Positions 32,887 through 43,300 of a DNA stretch of 64,000 nucleotides are shown piece after piece. The notes below the pieces were generated by a model that was given only the letters and a program-made list of their open reading frames with translations, had not been told where the DNA came from and searched no databases. This stretch comes from Sepiola atlantica (Eukaryota; Mollusca; Cephalopoda; Sepiida; Sepiolidae): the NCBI GenBank assembly GCA_963556195.1, contig OY744529.1, positions 59,644,080 to 59,708,079 of the forward strand, given 5' to 3'. Every line of letters begins with the position of its first letter. The stretch's first letter is position 1. The translations under genes were made by a program, and so were the position numbers.

Positions 32887-33516
32887 TTAGCCTGAGGTAA
32901 ATTTTATTCTCTGTAGGCAGCTGTTTGCTATCTCACTTCTACAGTTTAATAGATTTTGGGGGTCTTTAAAGTTTAGAATTTCAAATTTCTCATTTAGACA
33001 TAATCTACACGGGTCGTCTAAATTTCTACATGTACTTGCCTGTCGTATTATTTTCCATTCAATTATTAATGAGCTTCCATTTTCTTTGAGCTCCCAATAA
33101 TGGTTTGCTAGTGCTGTTTTCATTCGACGTTCTCTGTTTTTAAATGTGCTTTTGTGGTCATAATATCTGGTTTTAAAATCTAGGGAGGTCATACACACAT
33201 AGTACTTCTTGTTATTCAGTCTTTCCTTGGCAAATATTGTGGCTTGGTAAACAATACTTTTGGTTAGGCATTTATTTTGTAGTCGACAAAATGTACGATT
33301 TATGCAGTTACATCTTTTCTCTTCATTGCTAACTTTTTCATTTCTATTCGAGTGATTACTATTAGGGTTTTGTTTTTTTCTATTTGTAGTGTTTATATTT
33401 TTTGTTCTTTTTAGTGTTATTTTTGCTATACTTGTCACTTTTTTAATGTAATTTGTTATTTTTGCTTCCTCTCTGCTGTTTTCTTTTAGTATTTTGTTAT
33501 TGTGTGCCTTAATCAT
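32887..33516 (-). pseudogene. PLE linker and GIY-YIG endonuclease
   Basis: An open frame of 209 codons but without the RT catalytic part, which lies upstream in another frame. A Lys/Asn-rich linker is followed by CNCINRTFCRLQNKC (Zn-binding-type motif), then KKYYVCMTSLDFKTRYYDH, the GIY-YIG core in which the conserved YIG is changed to YVC, the C-terminal CRLCLNEKFEI and a QRIKFTSG end. The lost Gly suggests an impaired nuclease, although the frame is otherwise long and open. Confidence 0.8.
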
Positions 33517-33839
33517 TATTTCTAGGTTTTCGCAGCAGCTGTAGGACAGTTTTAGGTTATTTTTATTGAATATTTTATGCAGGGGTTACGGGGAAGTGTT
33601 TTTTGTTCAGTTTAGTTTTTAGCATCTGGTTATAGGGAGGTGTATTAATAGATTATATTTATTTTTATTTTATTTTTAATTTTATTATAATTATTGGTGT
33701 CCTGTTTCTTATATTTAATTTCGGTATTATGCTAACCACTATTTTTTAGAGTTGTATTGTAAATGTTGCTTGATTTTTTAAAAACATTTTCGTTGCTAGA
33801 ATTATTGATAAGCCTGCATTCGATAGAATTCGGAATATG

Positions 33840-34302
33840 TTTTATTATTGATGGGGGATGATTAGACTTTGGGTTTATGTATATTGAATTGGCGTTATCT
33901 TTTAGGTATGGTTCGTAAGTATTTTTTATTTAAGTTTAACGTGACGTTTAGAAAGTTTGTTGTTTTTATGTTAGCCAGTACTTCTACTTTTAGGCCTAGT
34001 TTTTTCATTTCCATATGTATAATTTTCTTGAAGTTTTCTCCCTTGACTTTGTTGGAATCTCTTATTATCGCTAATCCATCATCTCTATAAAGGCCGATAT
34101 CTGTATTATCAAATATATTTGTGAGTGTATATAAAATAAATAACCTCACAAAATCTGATTCCTTCGCAGAGTCAAGGGTATCCATGGCCAAATCAAAGGA
34201 GTTTGTCATATTTGTTTTACTCCATTGGTCATCATTATTGATTAAAACTGATCTACATTTTTTAATGATGTGGATTTCATCCTTGGAAATATCAGTATAC
34301 AT
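33840..34302 (-). pseudogene. PLE reverse transcriptase, catalytic C-terminal half
   Basis: The minus frame starts at the inversion junction and reads YTDISKDEIHIIKKCRS, FVRLFILYTLTNIF and IGLYRDDGLAII, the last holding the catalytic (Y)RDD box, then KKLGLKVEVLANIKTTNFLN (primer-grip region) and LNKKYLRTIPKR. It probably continued into the nuclease ORF; several frame changes lie between 33895 and 33516. Confidence 0.85.
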
Positions 34303-34548
34303 CTCGGTAAATGAATTAATCCGACCAAACCAGAAATTGGAAGAATTAGTAAAACAATTCTATCTAGAATCCACAAATAAATTTTAAAAAAAGACCTAGA
34401 ATTAAATCAATGGATGAATGCTGCCGAAGCAATCGCTTGGTTTTACAATATCGAAAATAAGAACAAATGTATTTTCCTACAATTTGACATAGTGGATTTC
34501 TATTTGTCTATATCAGAAGAACTCTTCAACATCGTGAGTTTTATTTAC
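34303..34548 (+). pseudogene. PLE reverse transcriptase, inverted N-terminal fragment
   Basis: The plus strand encodes VKQFYLESTNKF, a stop, KKDLELNQWMNAAEAIAWF and FLQFDIVDFYLSISEEL, RT motif A (QFDIxxFYxSI) with its catalytic Asp. The protein order runs directly on to the minus-strand half, missing only a few codons, so these are two halves of one gene with the 5' half flipped. Confidence 0.85.
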
Positions 34549-34554
34549 TAAATG

Positions 34555-34700
34555 TATCTCACGTTTAGATCCCTTACACTTAACAGATGTGTTCAAAAAT
34601 TCATAATGATAGGTTAATTAATTTAAAGGTGAATCCTGTACATACAATATATAAACATATAAACAAACTTTACTTTAAAGATAGAGATATACATACATAA
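34555..34700 (-). repeat. Dispersed repeat fragment
   Basis: Carries 'attcataatgataggtta' and 'aatcctgtacatacaa', the end also seen at 53030-53090 and (opposite strand) at about 39000-39060. Confidence 0.6.
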
Positions 34701-35370
34701 CCTTATAATAATAAGTACTTACATTTAATTCTTAAAATCTAATCTTAATCTAAATGAAAAAAAAGGATGTGAATATTTACAAACCCAGCTAGTTTAGATG
34801 TAATTTGAAATTTCCATTTGTAAAAAACGGTTAAGTTCGTGCAATGTATGCTACTGAAATTATTATATGATCGAATAGTATATGTACACGATGAAAGCGA
34901 TTGAAATTTTAATTTTTCTGTCAAATAAAAGAGTAATAATTTTCAAACATGACTGGTTGATCAGAATCAAACATTCATTTGGCCGATAACTTGCTATTTA
35001 ACCCTGACTTTGAAAATCTGACAAGATAACTTCAAATGTTAGATGGAACTAGTTTAGTCCTTAAATGTTATGCAAACAATGTTATTTAGTCTACATTTAT
35101 TGTTTGTTGTTTTCTGTAGTTGATAAAATGAATGTATATTTGCTCATAAATATATATTTGCATGAATTGAATTGCTTATATAGATATGCTTCTGTGTTTG
35201 GGTTAAGATTAATAGTTTTGATAGTACAGCACTGTTTGGAATTATAAAGTTTTTTGTCACTAGCGATTATGCAAAGTTACACTCAAGCGTCGAACACTTT
35301 CGACAACAATAACGCTTGCCCCCCCTCCCGATTACTGTCTGTGGCGATTTCTCATGTGCATAGATGAATC
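34701..35370. other. Unassigned stretch
   Basis: No recognised element between the repeat fragment and the third tRNA-like/hammerhead unit. Confidence 0.4.
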
Positions 35371-35374
35371 TACA

Positions 35375-35492
35375 AACTGCGTTTGATCCCATGCGACCGC
35401 CTGCAACTGCCACTCCTGTACTGATGAGGGTAAAAACCTAAAACGATATTGTCTGTAGGTACAAAAACACTTTAATATTTAAAACTATTTAC
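35375..35492 (+). mobile_element. tRNA-like B box with hammerhead tail (copy C)
   Basis: B-box-like GTTTGATCCC (35381-35390), 24-nt linker, hammerhead-like fold (35415-35459), tail 'caaaaacactttaatattt' shared with 32196-32230 on the minus strand, then (TA)n. The spacing from B box to ribozyme is close to that in copy A (23 nt). Confidence 0.5.
35415..35459 (+). ncRNA. Hammerhead-like ribozyme with G12 changed
   Basis: Stem I CCUGUA (35415-35420) pairs with UGUAGG (35454-35459), including two G.U. CUGAUGA is intact (35421-35427), stem II GGGU/ACCU. The GAAA box reads AAAA (35440-35443), so the essential G12 is A. Palindrome-like stem III CGAUAUUG, U 35452, C 35453. Expected inactive because of G12, but the architecture is complete. 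Confidence 0.7.
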
Positions 35493-35494
35493 AG

Positions 35495-35531
<37 letters not shown>
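35493..35531. repeat. (TA)n(GA)n microsatellite
   Basis: TA repeats (to about 35510) followed by GA repeats. Confidence 0.9.
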
Positions 35532-35533
<2 letters not shown>

Positions 35534-35635
35534 AGAAGAAAAAAGAGTGATAAATATGCGACGATTGTCCAAATTTATTTCAAATTTCAATTGTTCAATG
35601 CAAGGTAGTCAGTAATAAACTAGTGTTTATTTTTC
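35532..35635 (-). repeat. Tail downstream of the minus-strand hammerhead
   Basis: Sequence following the predicted cleavage site on the minus strand (aaggaaagaaaaataaacac...) up to the GA tract; AT-rich with no ORF. Probably the 3' tail of an unrecognised PLE or PLE-dependent element. Confidence 0.4.
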
Positions 35636-35684
35636 TTTCCTTAAGCCAAGGCTTTTCAAAGATCGAAATCTTATCATCAGAGGA
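35636..35684 (-). ncRNA. Hammerhead ribozyme, minus strand
   Basis: CUGAUGA (35680-35674), stem II AAGAU-UUCG-AUCUU (five pairs with a UUCG tetraloop) flanked by U.U at 10.1-11.1, GAAA (35657-35654), stem III AGCC-UU-GGCU, a quasi-palindrome with a 2-nt turn, U then H17 = A, and stem I AGGA with UCCU, extended past one mismatch. It is the most regular fold in the window after 31421. It is not attached to any recognised coding element. Confidence 0.85.
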
Positions 35685-35689
35685 GAAAT

Positions 35690-38600
35690 ACAGATGGATA
35701 AGTTGGCTTTCGAAAAAACCAAAGTTCAAATATTTGAAAAATATGAGAATTATTTTTAAAAATTATTAAAATAATTTTAGTCAAAAAACGTACTGAATGA
35801 AAAGAAAATTTCGTGAAAAAGATATACAATTGTCCGGGTGGTAAGTTTCCGTTGAAAAGGTTCGGTGAAATTGTAGAAAGTGAAGAAAAACACTTTGCAT
35901 GGGAGCAGGTTGGAAAAGGTGCTCAAAAGTAGATAAGTCCAGATGCACTTAAAAGAGGCTGTGAAGAGGAAAACAGGCCATTTTTTGATTTTCTTCCGGG
36001 CCTAGTAAAACGGTAGGATCTCATACAAGGATTAACTCAGAATGAGAAAAAGCCAAAGTTGATGAAAGTTTCAGATTTGGGGTCAGGATGGGGGGGGGGG
36101 TTAGGAGGTGCGGGGTAGTTTAAAAAGTCGCTTTGTGAATTTGGGGGAAAAATAAAAGGAGGACGGGTTGGCATGGGGATGTAGATAAAGTGACAGGTGG
36201 GTTAAGGGTGCGGGCTAGCGGTAGGGTGTAGGTTTTGGGGGTGGGGTTAATCTTAAATGGTGAATAGGTATAGAAAAAGTTGATTCTAAAAATAGAAATA
36301 AAAAAAATGTGAGCTTCCAAATATTTCAGGCGGCTAAAGGCAGATTAAAATGTAGTTATCAGATATGGTTTCAGTGTGTTTAAGGAATAAAGAATAAAGT
36401 AGAATTAGTGAAAACATGGTATAATAAATATAGGAATGTGAGAGAGTGGATGATTAAAATTAAAAATTAAAAGATTAAATTTAAATTTAAAAAGCTAGGG
36501 AATAGTTAATTAAAAAAATTATTTATTTATTTTTAATTTAAAACCAAATTAAGGGTTAGATGAATAATTTGGAGGGACATTAAATGGCCAAAGAGATAAG
36601 GGGGGGGGGGGAAATAAATTAATGGGAAAAGGGTTAGTGAAATTTAAAGGTCAAGTCTGTTCACGTCACTTTGTATATGTATGCGCATTTGTGTTAATAT
36701 TTATAAATGTGAATGTGTGTAAGATTGTATCTGTGTATCCCTATGTGTGTTTATGTCTATATGTGGTTGAGTATATGTTTATGTCCATAAATAATTTTGA
36801 GCATATGCATATGTTTGCAGTGGGGTTTATGAGAGTCTGAGAAGAGCTGTAAAAGTGCTATATGAAGGTAATTAATAAAAGCACATGATAAATTTGCGAT
36901 TGACTTTATATAGTACCAATTAGAGTACTGGCTAGTATGGTGATGTTCTCAAAACAAACAAAAAGACTTTTAGGTACCCTCTTCTTCACCCCTACCATGG
37001 TATTATCATGCCTGTTGATACTTTAATGTTAACAATGTTGAATTGCTAGTCCACTCAAACAAGACTGATGTTGAAGGGGGTTGGTTCTTCTCACGACTTT
37101 TCTCTTGCATATAAATTTACTCAAATTGTTGACAAGCTAATACAGGAAAAATAGCTCCATGTTAAAAAGTTCCGAACCGGAATAAGTGTTATTTGAAAGA
37201 AACTAAAGCGAAATACATTTTTGTAAGTAAAAAGAAAAAAAATCGGTTTTCTGTGTTAATTAATTAATATTTATTGTGATCATGTTACAACACGGCGTTT
37301 GTGAAGACAATGCTGTATTTTTAGGCAATAAAGAAGCTTTATTCAAAGTAATTTATTGAATGCACCAGTTATGAATAAACTTTGACGTCATATGAAGAGG
37401 ATGTGGAATTTAAAGTTTCCAGAGATTTCCAAACATTTTCCACCTCTGTTTTTACAGGAATAAAAAATATTATATAACTGCTATTTATCTGTAACAAATA
37501 CACAATATATTAGAATTAATATTAACTATTAGTAGCAACATTTGCCGCTAAGAGGAAAGATTGTGATAATGTCAATTTACATTTACTGATAACAAAGATA
37601 TTTTTTTCTGAAGAATAATCCGACCAGAATAAAGTATAGTTTCAAAGAAATTAAATCGAATTATACTGTATTCTTCTGAAGAACATGGTGCACGATACAC
37701 AAAAAATGACTGCTTATTCAGAGTTAAATATTGATTTAATAGGAGAGAATGTATTGATGGTAAACTTCGAGAAATAGACTGACTTTATTTTATATATTAC
37801 ATATATATTGTGTTGAAACCAATGTAGATATCTATCCAGTTAATATGACATGTCAGTTCTTCTCGAAAACATATTAAAATGAACATTTATTGTCTACAAA
37901 AAACAGCACCAGTGCTTAAAAAAGGCACCGATCAGATTATTGCCCTGGGGTCAACTTTTGTTGTTATGTTGTCAGAGAAAAGGTCAGCTTTCAAATCCAT
38001 GTTAATGCCGATTCTGCCATAATCTTCAAGTATGTTGATATATTTCTCTTCTTCCAAGTAAAAACTTAGTCAAATGTGTTCAAGTTTAAATTAGTAATGA
38101 CTTCTTGACAAGACACTATAGCAGGGAATTTACAAACCTCCCATTTATTCTGTGTGTGTTGCTCCCTTAGGATTTATTTCTTCTTATTCTATTGATGCAT
38201 CAAATTAACCGGCCAGATTAAATATCACGAGTGTGAGTGACCCACATGATCTCAGCTGGGAAAACAAGACTTTATTCATTATGTCTAGCCACATTGAAAA
38301 GAGGTTATACGACGAAACAGCTGTCTGTGGATGAACACATTTGTTCTGCATTCGTGAGTGAAACTCTCTACTAAGAAAATTAATGGTTGTCACTTAGCAT
38401 GAAGCATTTATCTTTATAAAAAGAAATTGAGATTTCTATCCAGTAGAATGAATGTAAACAAAAACAAATAAGCGCTATAATTTCTGAACGTAATAGTTTC
38501 AAGTGATCTGGCGATCAGGTTCCAAAACAACTGTCTGTGGATAACTATCAGGGCCGGCGGGACAGTTATAAAAGTGGGGGGGGGGGGCTCCTTAAAAGTG

Positions 38601-38700
38601 GGGGGCGGTTAAACACATGCATATCAACTTAATTATTGATGATCGTAAAGTGGGGGTCCCAAGACAAAAAGTGAGGAGGCTTGAGCCCCCCCCCTCTGCC
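35690..38700. other. Unassigned DNA
   Basis: 35690-36620 may be the body of the element that owns the minus-strand hammerhead, but I cannot recognise a protein. G runs occur at 36089-36100, 36600-36611 and 38576-38587. 36650-36840 is TG-rich. No gene is supported. Confidence 0.35.
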
Positions 38701-38720
38701 CCTCCGATGCCGCCGTCCAT

Positions 38721-38812
<92 letters not shown>
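38721..38812. repeat. (TA)n microsatellite
   Basis: About 45 TA units directly before the dispersed repeat at 38830. Confidence 0.95.
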
Positions 38813-38817
<5 letters not shown>

Positions 38818-38829
38818 TATGTATGTGTA

Positions 38830-39551
38830 TATATTTATATATTTCGTTGTACAGGATAAACTCTAACCTAATGAACCGATGATTCTGAATTTTAGAATAT
38901 ATATTCTCAGCAATATGATGAGTAACATCGGCAAATATTCTTTTTTGTAAATTTTAACACTTGGGGTGCATGTATATAAAGTAAGGGATGTGTAAATATT
39001 TATATATTTGTATGTACAGTATTCACTCCGAATCAAATTAACCAATCATTATGAATTTTGGAACATAACTGCTAGGTGTAAGAGTGTGTAATATGGCCTA
39101 TATTTAGGTTAATTTAGTTTTATGCATAAGGGGTATAAAGGGAGGGAATCCCTTCATGAAAATTCAGACACTTCCTATTTTTTAAAGTTTTTTAGAATAG
39201 GTATTAGACATCAATATTCTCCAAATTTCAATTTCTTTGGAGTATTTTAGGGAGTTTTTAGGGAGGGGGGTATAAAATTCCATTTTTTTAGATTCATGTA
39301 TTCATTAGACACAAATTAAACAAGGTTCTCTGAATTTCAATGTCTTCGTAAGACTCTTTAAGCCTTAAATTTTAGACATTTTCTACAATCAAAATCATGT
39401 AACAGATTTCGATCAAAATTAGAATAAGGATTCTAGACATAAAGTTCAGTATCATTATATATTGGTTTTAATCTTCGTAAGATGATATATAAAAGTGGTG
39501 CAAAACCGTTCTGTTCAGGGAATTAATTTTATCCGTTCTGTGACGTGTATT

Positions 39552-39553
<2 letters not shown>
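38830..39553 (+). repeat. Dispersed non-autonomous repeat
   Basis: Shares blocks with the copies at 40745-41152 (reverse), 41153-41620 (forward) and 52500-53100 (reverse): ccaatcattatgaatttt, tctgaatttcaatgtcttcg, gtggtgcaaaac, gttctgttcagggaatt. No ORF. It ends at a TA tract. Class uncertain. Confidence 0.75.

Positions 39554-39613
<60 letters not shown>
39554..39613. repeat. (TA)n microsatellite
   Basis: About 30 TA units. Confidence 0.95.
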
Positions 39614-39616
<3 letters not shown>

Positions 39617-39769
39617 TACTCCCAAATAGCTAAACATTTCAAGCAAACAGAACATACACTAGATAACATCCTCTATTATCAATAGACACTAAATTCCCAT
39701 CCACATACGTACGTAAACAAAAAAATGGATTTAAAAAATTAAAACACACAAATAAGGCCTGAACTCGAA

Positions 39770-40260
39770 TGTGAGAGATTTTAATATGAATAAGTTTATT
39801 ACAGATTAAGAAAGAATTTTTAATCGTTTGATGTTGGTCTCGTAGTGTATTGTTTTAGTATTGTTAACTAAGATGTGTCTATATTGAGAAAGGGAAGTCA
39901 TGTCTTATTAGGTGTTGGCAAATGGAGCTAGTGTCGGAGAGATATAAAGTGAGTCTCCGAGAAAGTGTTGTGGTAGTGAAACCGATGTAACAATTAGTTT
40001 TATTACTATTGTCGGAGATACATTCTCCCATGTGGCATTGAAACTGATATATTAGATTGGTACTTTCTAATGTATTTTGGATCTGTTATTTTTAACTACA
40101 TGGTTTGATGATTTCATTTTTTATGATAAATGATGAATCTTATTTTATTATTAAAGTTGATGGGTGATATGTTGCGATGTATTATACTTTAAAGAGCTTT
40201 TTCATCTAATTTAAAGTTTGGATGCATTTGGTTACAATAGAATAGATGTATGTAGTGGGA
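39770..40260 (-). pseudogene. Third PLE-like fragment: RT C-terminus and GIY-YIG core
   Basis: The minus-strand translation in broken frames gives HPNFKLDEKAL, INFNNKIRFIIYHKK, NISVSM or IYQFQC, then CHMGECISDNSNKTNCYIGF and TTTTLSRRLTLYLSDTSSI, then stops. YIGFTTTTLSRRL is the GIY-YIG motif of a PLE-like subgroup different from the first two elements. The short open stretches and stops show decay. Confidence 0.65.
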
Positions 40261-40744
40261 ATTATTTAGCTGATTATTATTAGTATTGTCTAAATTTCTA
40301 ATACTTAATTCTATTTGTCCGGCTACAATATACTTGGAAAATTGATTATTAATTAGAACTTACTTAATGTTTTTAATTCGTTAAAAATCTTGAAGCCATC
40401 TACATACAAACTAAACATCCCACACTCAATAATGTGAATTACGAAACTAATTACAACATTTTAAAGTGTCTAGCATAGTAATTAACGTTACCGAATTCTT
40501 AGCCATTAAGCAATCATACTTTTAAATTTTGCACACAATTAGAATGTAATCACATTCGCATATAACATCTCAACATATTTGTAAAGACACTAAGACTAAC
40601 AACTCCTGTAGATGATTTGACCAATCAAATCGAAAGTACTCGCGAAAAAGGAAAGAAAAATGGAACAAGAAACCAATAGAACTTACATACACTAATTTGA
40701 CCGAAATACTAAATGAACTGTTTAGAAAATTTTTTAAAAAGTGT
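40261..40744. other. Unassigned, possibly upstream part of the PLE fragment
   Basis: AT-rich; no further RT motif recognised. Confidence 0.35.
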
Positions 40745-41620
40745 GTGAAGAAGAATACCAGTCACAGGACGGGTACACTTAATTCTTAGAACAGAACAAT
40801 TTTGCACCACTTTTATGTTCCCACACAAAGATTAAAATCAAGATATAATGCTACGAAACAGTATGTATAGAATTTTAATCGAAATCCATTACATGATTTT
40901 GATTCTAGAAAATATCTCAAATTTATGGCTTAAAGCTTACAGGGTCTTGATCAGAAATTAAAATTTAGAGAATCTTGTTTAATTAGCATCCAATTGACTT
41001 GTGATCTAATTTAATGTAAATCAAATATTTTAATTTTAAAATGGAGGTTGTACCCATTTTATGCCCCCTTAAAACTCTTTAAAATAATCCAAAGAAACTG
41101 AAATTAAAGGAATATTTATTAAATAATGTTTAATACCTATTATTAAAATTTCAGGAGCTAAAGAGGAGATGGAAGCCCTTCGTGCAAATTCAGATATCTC
41201 CGATTTTTGTGAAATTTTAACAATAAGTAATAACATCTATTAATAAATTTTCCTCAAGTTTCAGGTTCTTTGGATCAATAATATGAGCACAAACTCCGAT
41301 TTGAAAATTAAAATATTTCAGATTTGCATTAAATTTGATCCAGAGTCATCAGACGCAAATTAAGCAAGATTCTCTGAATTTCAATTTCTTCTTAAGTTAC
41401 CTTAAAGCCGTAAATTTGAGATATTTTCTAGAAGAAAAATCATGTGATGGATTTTGATGAATATTGGAATAAGTATTCTAGGCATAAGACTGAGAATCAT
41501 TATATCTTCATTTTATTCTTCGTAAGGGGACATAAAAGTGATGCAAAACTGTTCTGTTCGAGGAATTAACTGTACCTGTCCTGGGATGGGTACTCGTCTA
41601 GCTTTTATATATAAGTTTAA
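40745..41620. repeat. Inverted pair of the dispersed repeat
   Basis: 40745-41152 is a reverse copy and 41153-41620 a forward copy of the repeat at 38830-39553. They meet head to head near 41152, where 'aaaatttcaggagctaaaga' changes from one orientation to the other. Outer ends share tctgttc(t/g)(a)(a/g)gaatt and 'ccagg/cctggg' sequence. Confidence 0.7.
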
Positions 41621-42930
41621 CTTGATCTAAAAAATTACTAGTATTTTTAATATTTTTAACTTCAACTCAAATAGACCAATGACAGCTTGTCCTAAGGAGC
41701 TGTTAAACTGCAGCTATGACGTAACATGACACTTATAAGACATTTAAAACGCTCCATTGTCTTATTGACAGAAAACAGCTGTAGTCTTTTGGGCCCCTTG
41801 TAGGCAGTCAGCTCAATAAATAGTGACGTCTTTCTGTAGTAATCTTCATTGTGGAGATATAACAGCAGAAGTTGCTCTGTCTTCCTCTTTCCTTTGGTGC
41901 TGTAAGAGGGTAAAAATTAAAAAAGACACCAACGACATTATTGATCTATGACGTCATGTTATTTTGTTGCTTTATTCTTTTATTACAGCACTGTAAATTG
42001 GGTTTCTCTTCACTCGCTCCCAGGAGAAGGACAGAGATAAAGCTTTGAAAAAGACGTCCACATTTTTTCAGCTCGCCTGCCAAAGAGAAAGATGTTGCTA
42101 TCTTCATCATCGCTACCTCTCACTTTGGACTTCCTGTTCATGACGTCATATCCTAATTCTAATCTTTAACTTCTAATGGAATTTCCACTTCTCTGCTCAA
42201 TTATAACCTTATGTGGAAAATACCGTTTTTAACATTATTTTCCCACACATATCTAATTTAGCTGCACAACACTTTATTTTCACAGATATATAATTTAGAT
42301 TATGCGTTCAAGCATCTTTGTAATAGGTTCTGTTTGAAATATCACTTTAGATGTGTCCACGCATATCTGTAAGCTCTGTCCGCCCATCAGTTGGTCCATT
42401 TGAAATAGCATTTTCATCACTAAAGATGCAGATTGAATGGACACATCGCAAGAATATATGTTCTTGCTTATTTGAGAAGCTGATATATTTTTATTTATTG
42501 ATTGTGAATTATAACTAATTTATTTGTTTGTAACCCCCGTTTCACGTCTGCTCTCCATGCATTCCAATACATAGGATTGATACCAGTTATGTTGCAAGCA
42601 GTCAAGTCACTTTGTATGCACTCAAGTCAGGTTTCCCTTTCTTTTCAACGCACCTTCGTGCCTAAGGTATTTGGGTGTGTTATTGAGTTGATGCACTAGC
42701 TGGCACACTGTACCACATGGGCAAACCACATGAGACGCAGAGTACATAAGCAATCCCACTAAAATCCCACTAATGCCAATCTTCTGATTGAGCACGGCTA
42801 AAGGGATTCTTTCCTTTAGTTTGCTGCCACACATTTAATAATTTCTAAAACTTGAATTTTTTTTCAAACGTGAATAATCAACTTCTTATTATGTTTGTTT
42901 TGAAAATATTAAAAGAAATGGAAAAAATGT
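41621..42930. other. Unassigned stretch
   Basis: No recognised gene; 42622-42834 is a short frame without motifs. Confidence 0.35.
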
Positions 42931-43089
42931 TTTATTTCAAGATTTGAATAGAATACCACGGCTCTGGAACGTGGTCGATGACGAAACGTTAAAACGGCAC
43001 GATCCTGACTGTAGCACATCTGATGGGGAAAAAAGCCTGTCTCACTGTAAATCCTTTCATAAGAAATTGCATCACATAACAACGTTTCA

Positions 43090-43300
43090 ACGGGTACGAC
43101 CACATCACCCATCGTTAGTCATCTAAAACGCTCCAAAATGTGTCCCACATCGATGTCGATCGCCCAAGGCCTTGAGGTAGGCCGCTTAAGACATGGAGAG
43201 CATCAGTTGATGATGATCTACTCCTCGCAGACATCACCAGCAAAATAGCAGCAGACAGACGGTGGAAGTCATTCACGAAACGTCTAACTTCAGCATGAGA
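43090..43300 (+). pseudogene. Non-LTR polyprotein C-terminal fragment
   Basis: The forward frame reads GRPLKTWRASVDDDLLLADI, SKIAADRRWKSFTKRLTSA and a stop (about 43293), the last conserved block (GRPxxTWR...D...A.DR.W) of a jockey/L1-like element. Upstream sequence (42940-43090) has no clear domain. Confidence 0.65.

Larger units (their letters stand above)
32473..34548 (-). mobile_element. Second Penelope-like element with inverted 5' segment
   Basis: The body is on the minus strand: GIY-YIG nuclease (33516-32887) and RT palm C-terminal half (34302-33895), with a 3' UTR to the TA tract. The next upstream piece of RT is on the plus strand (about 34303-34548), flipped relative to the rest. 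This is the geometry of an L1-type 5' inversion. The RT N-terminus beyond this is missing. Confidence 0.8.

Noticed and set aside
38617..38814. Frame ending in repeated Ile-Tyr
   Set aside because: It is produced by a (TA)n tract, as are similar frames at 49, 46569 and 56271.
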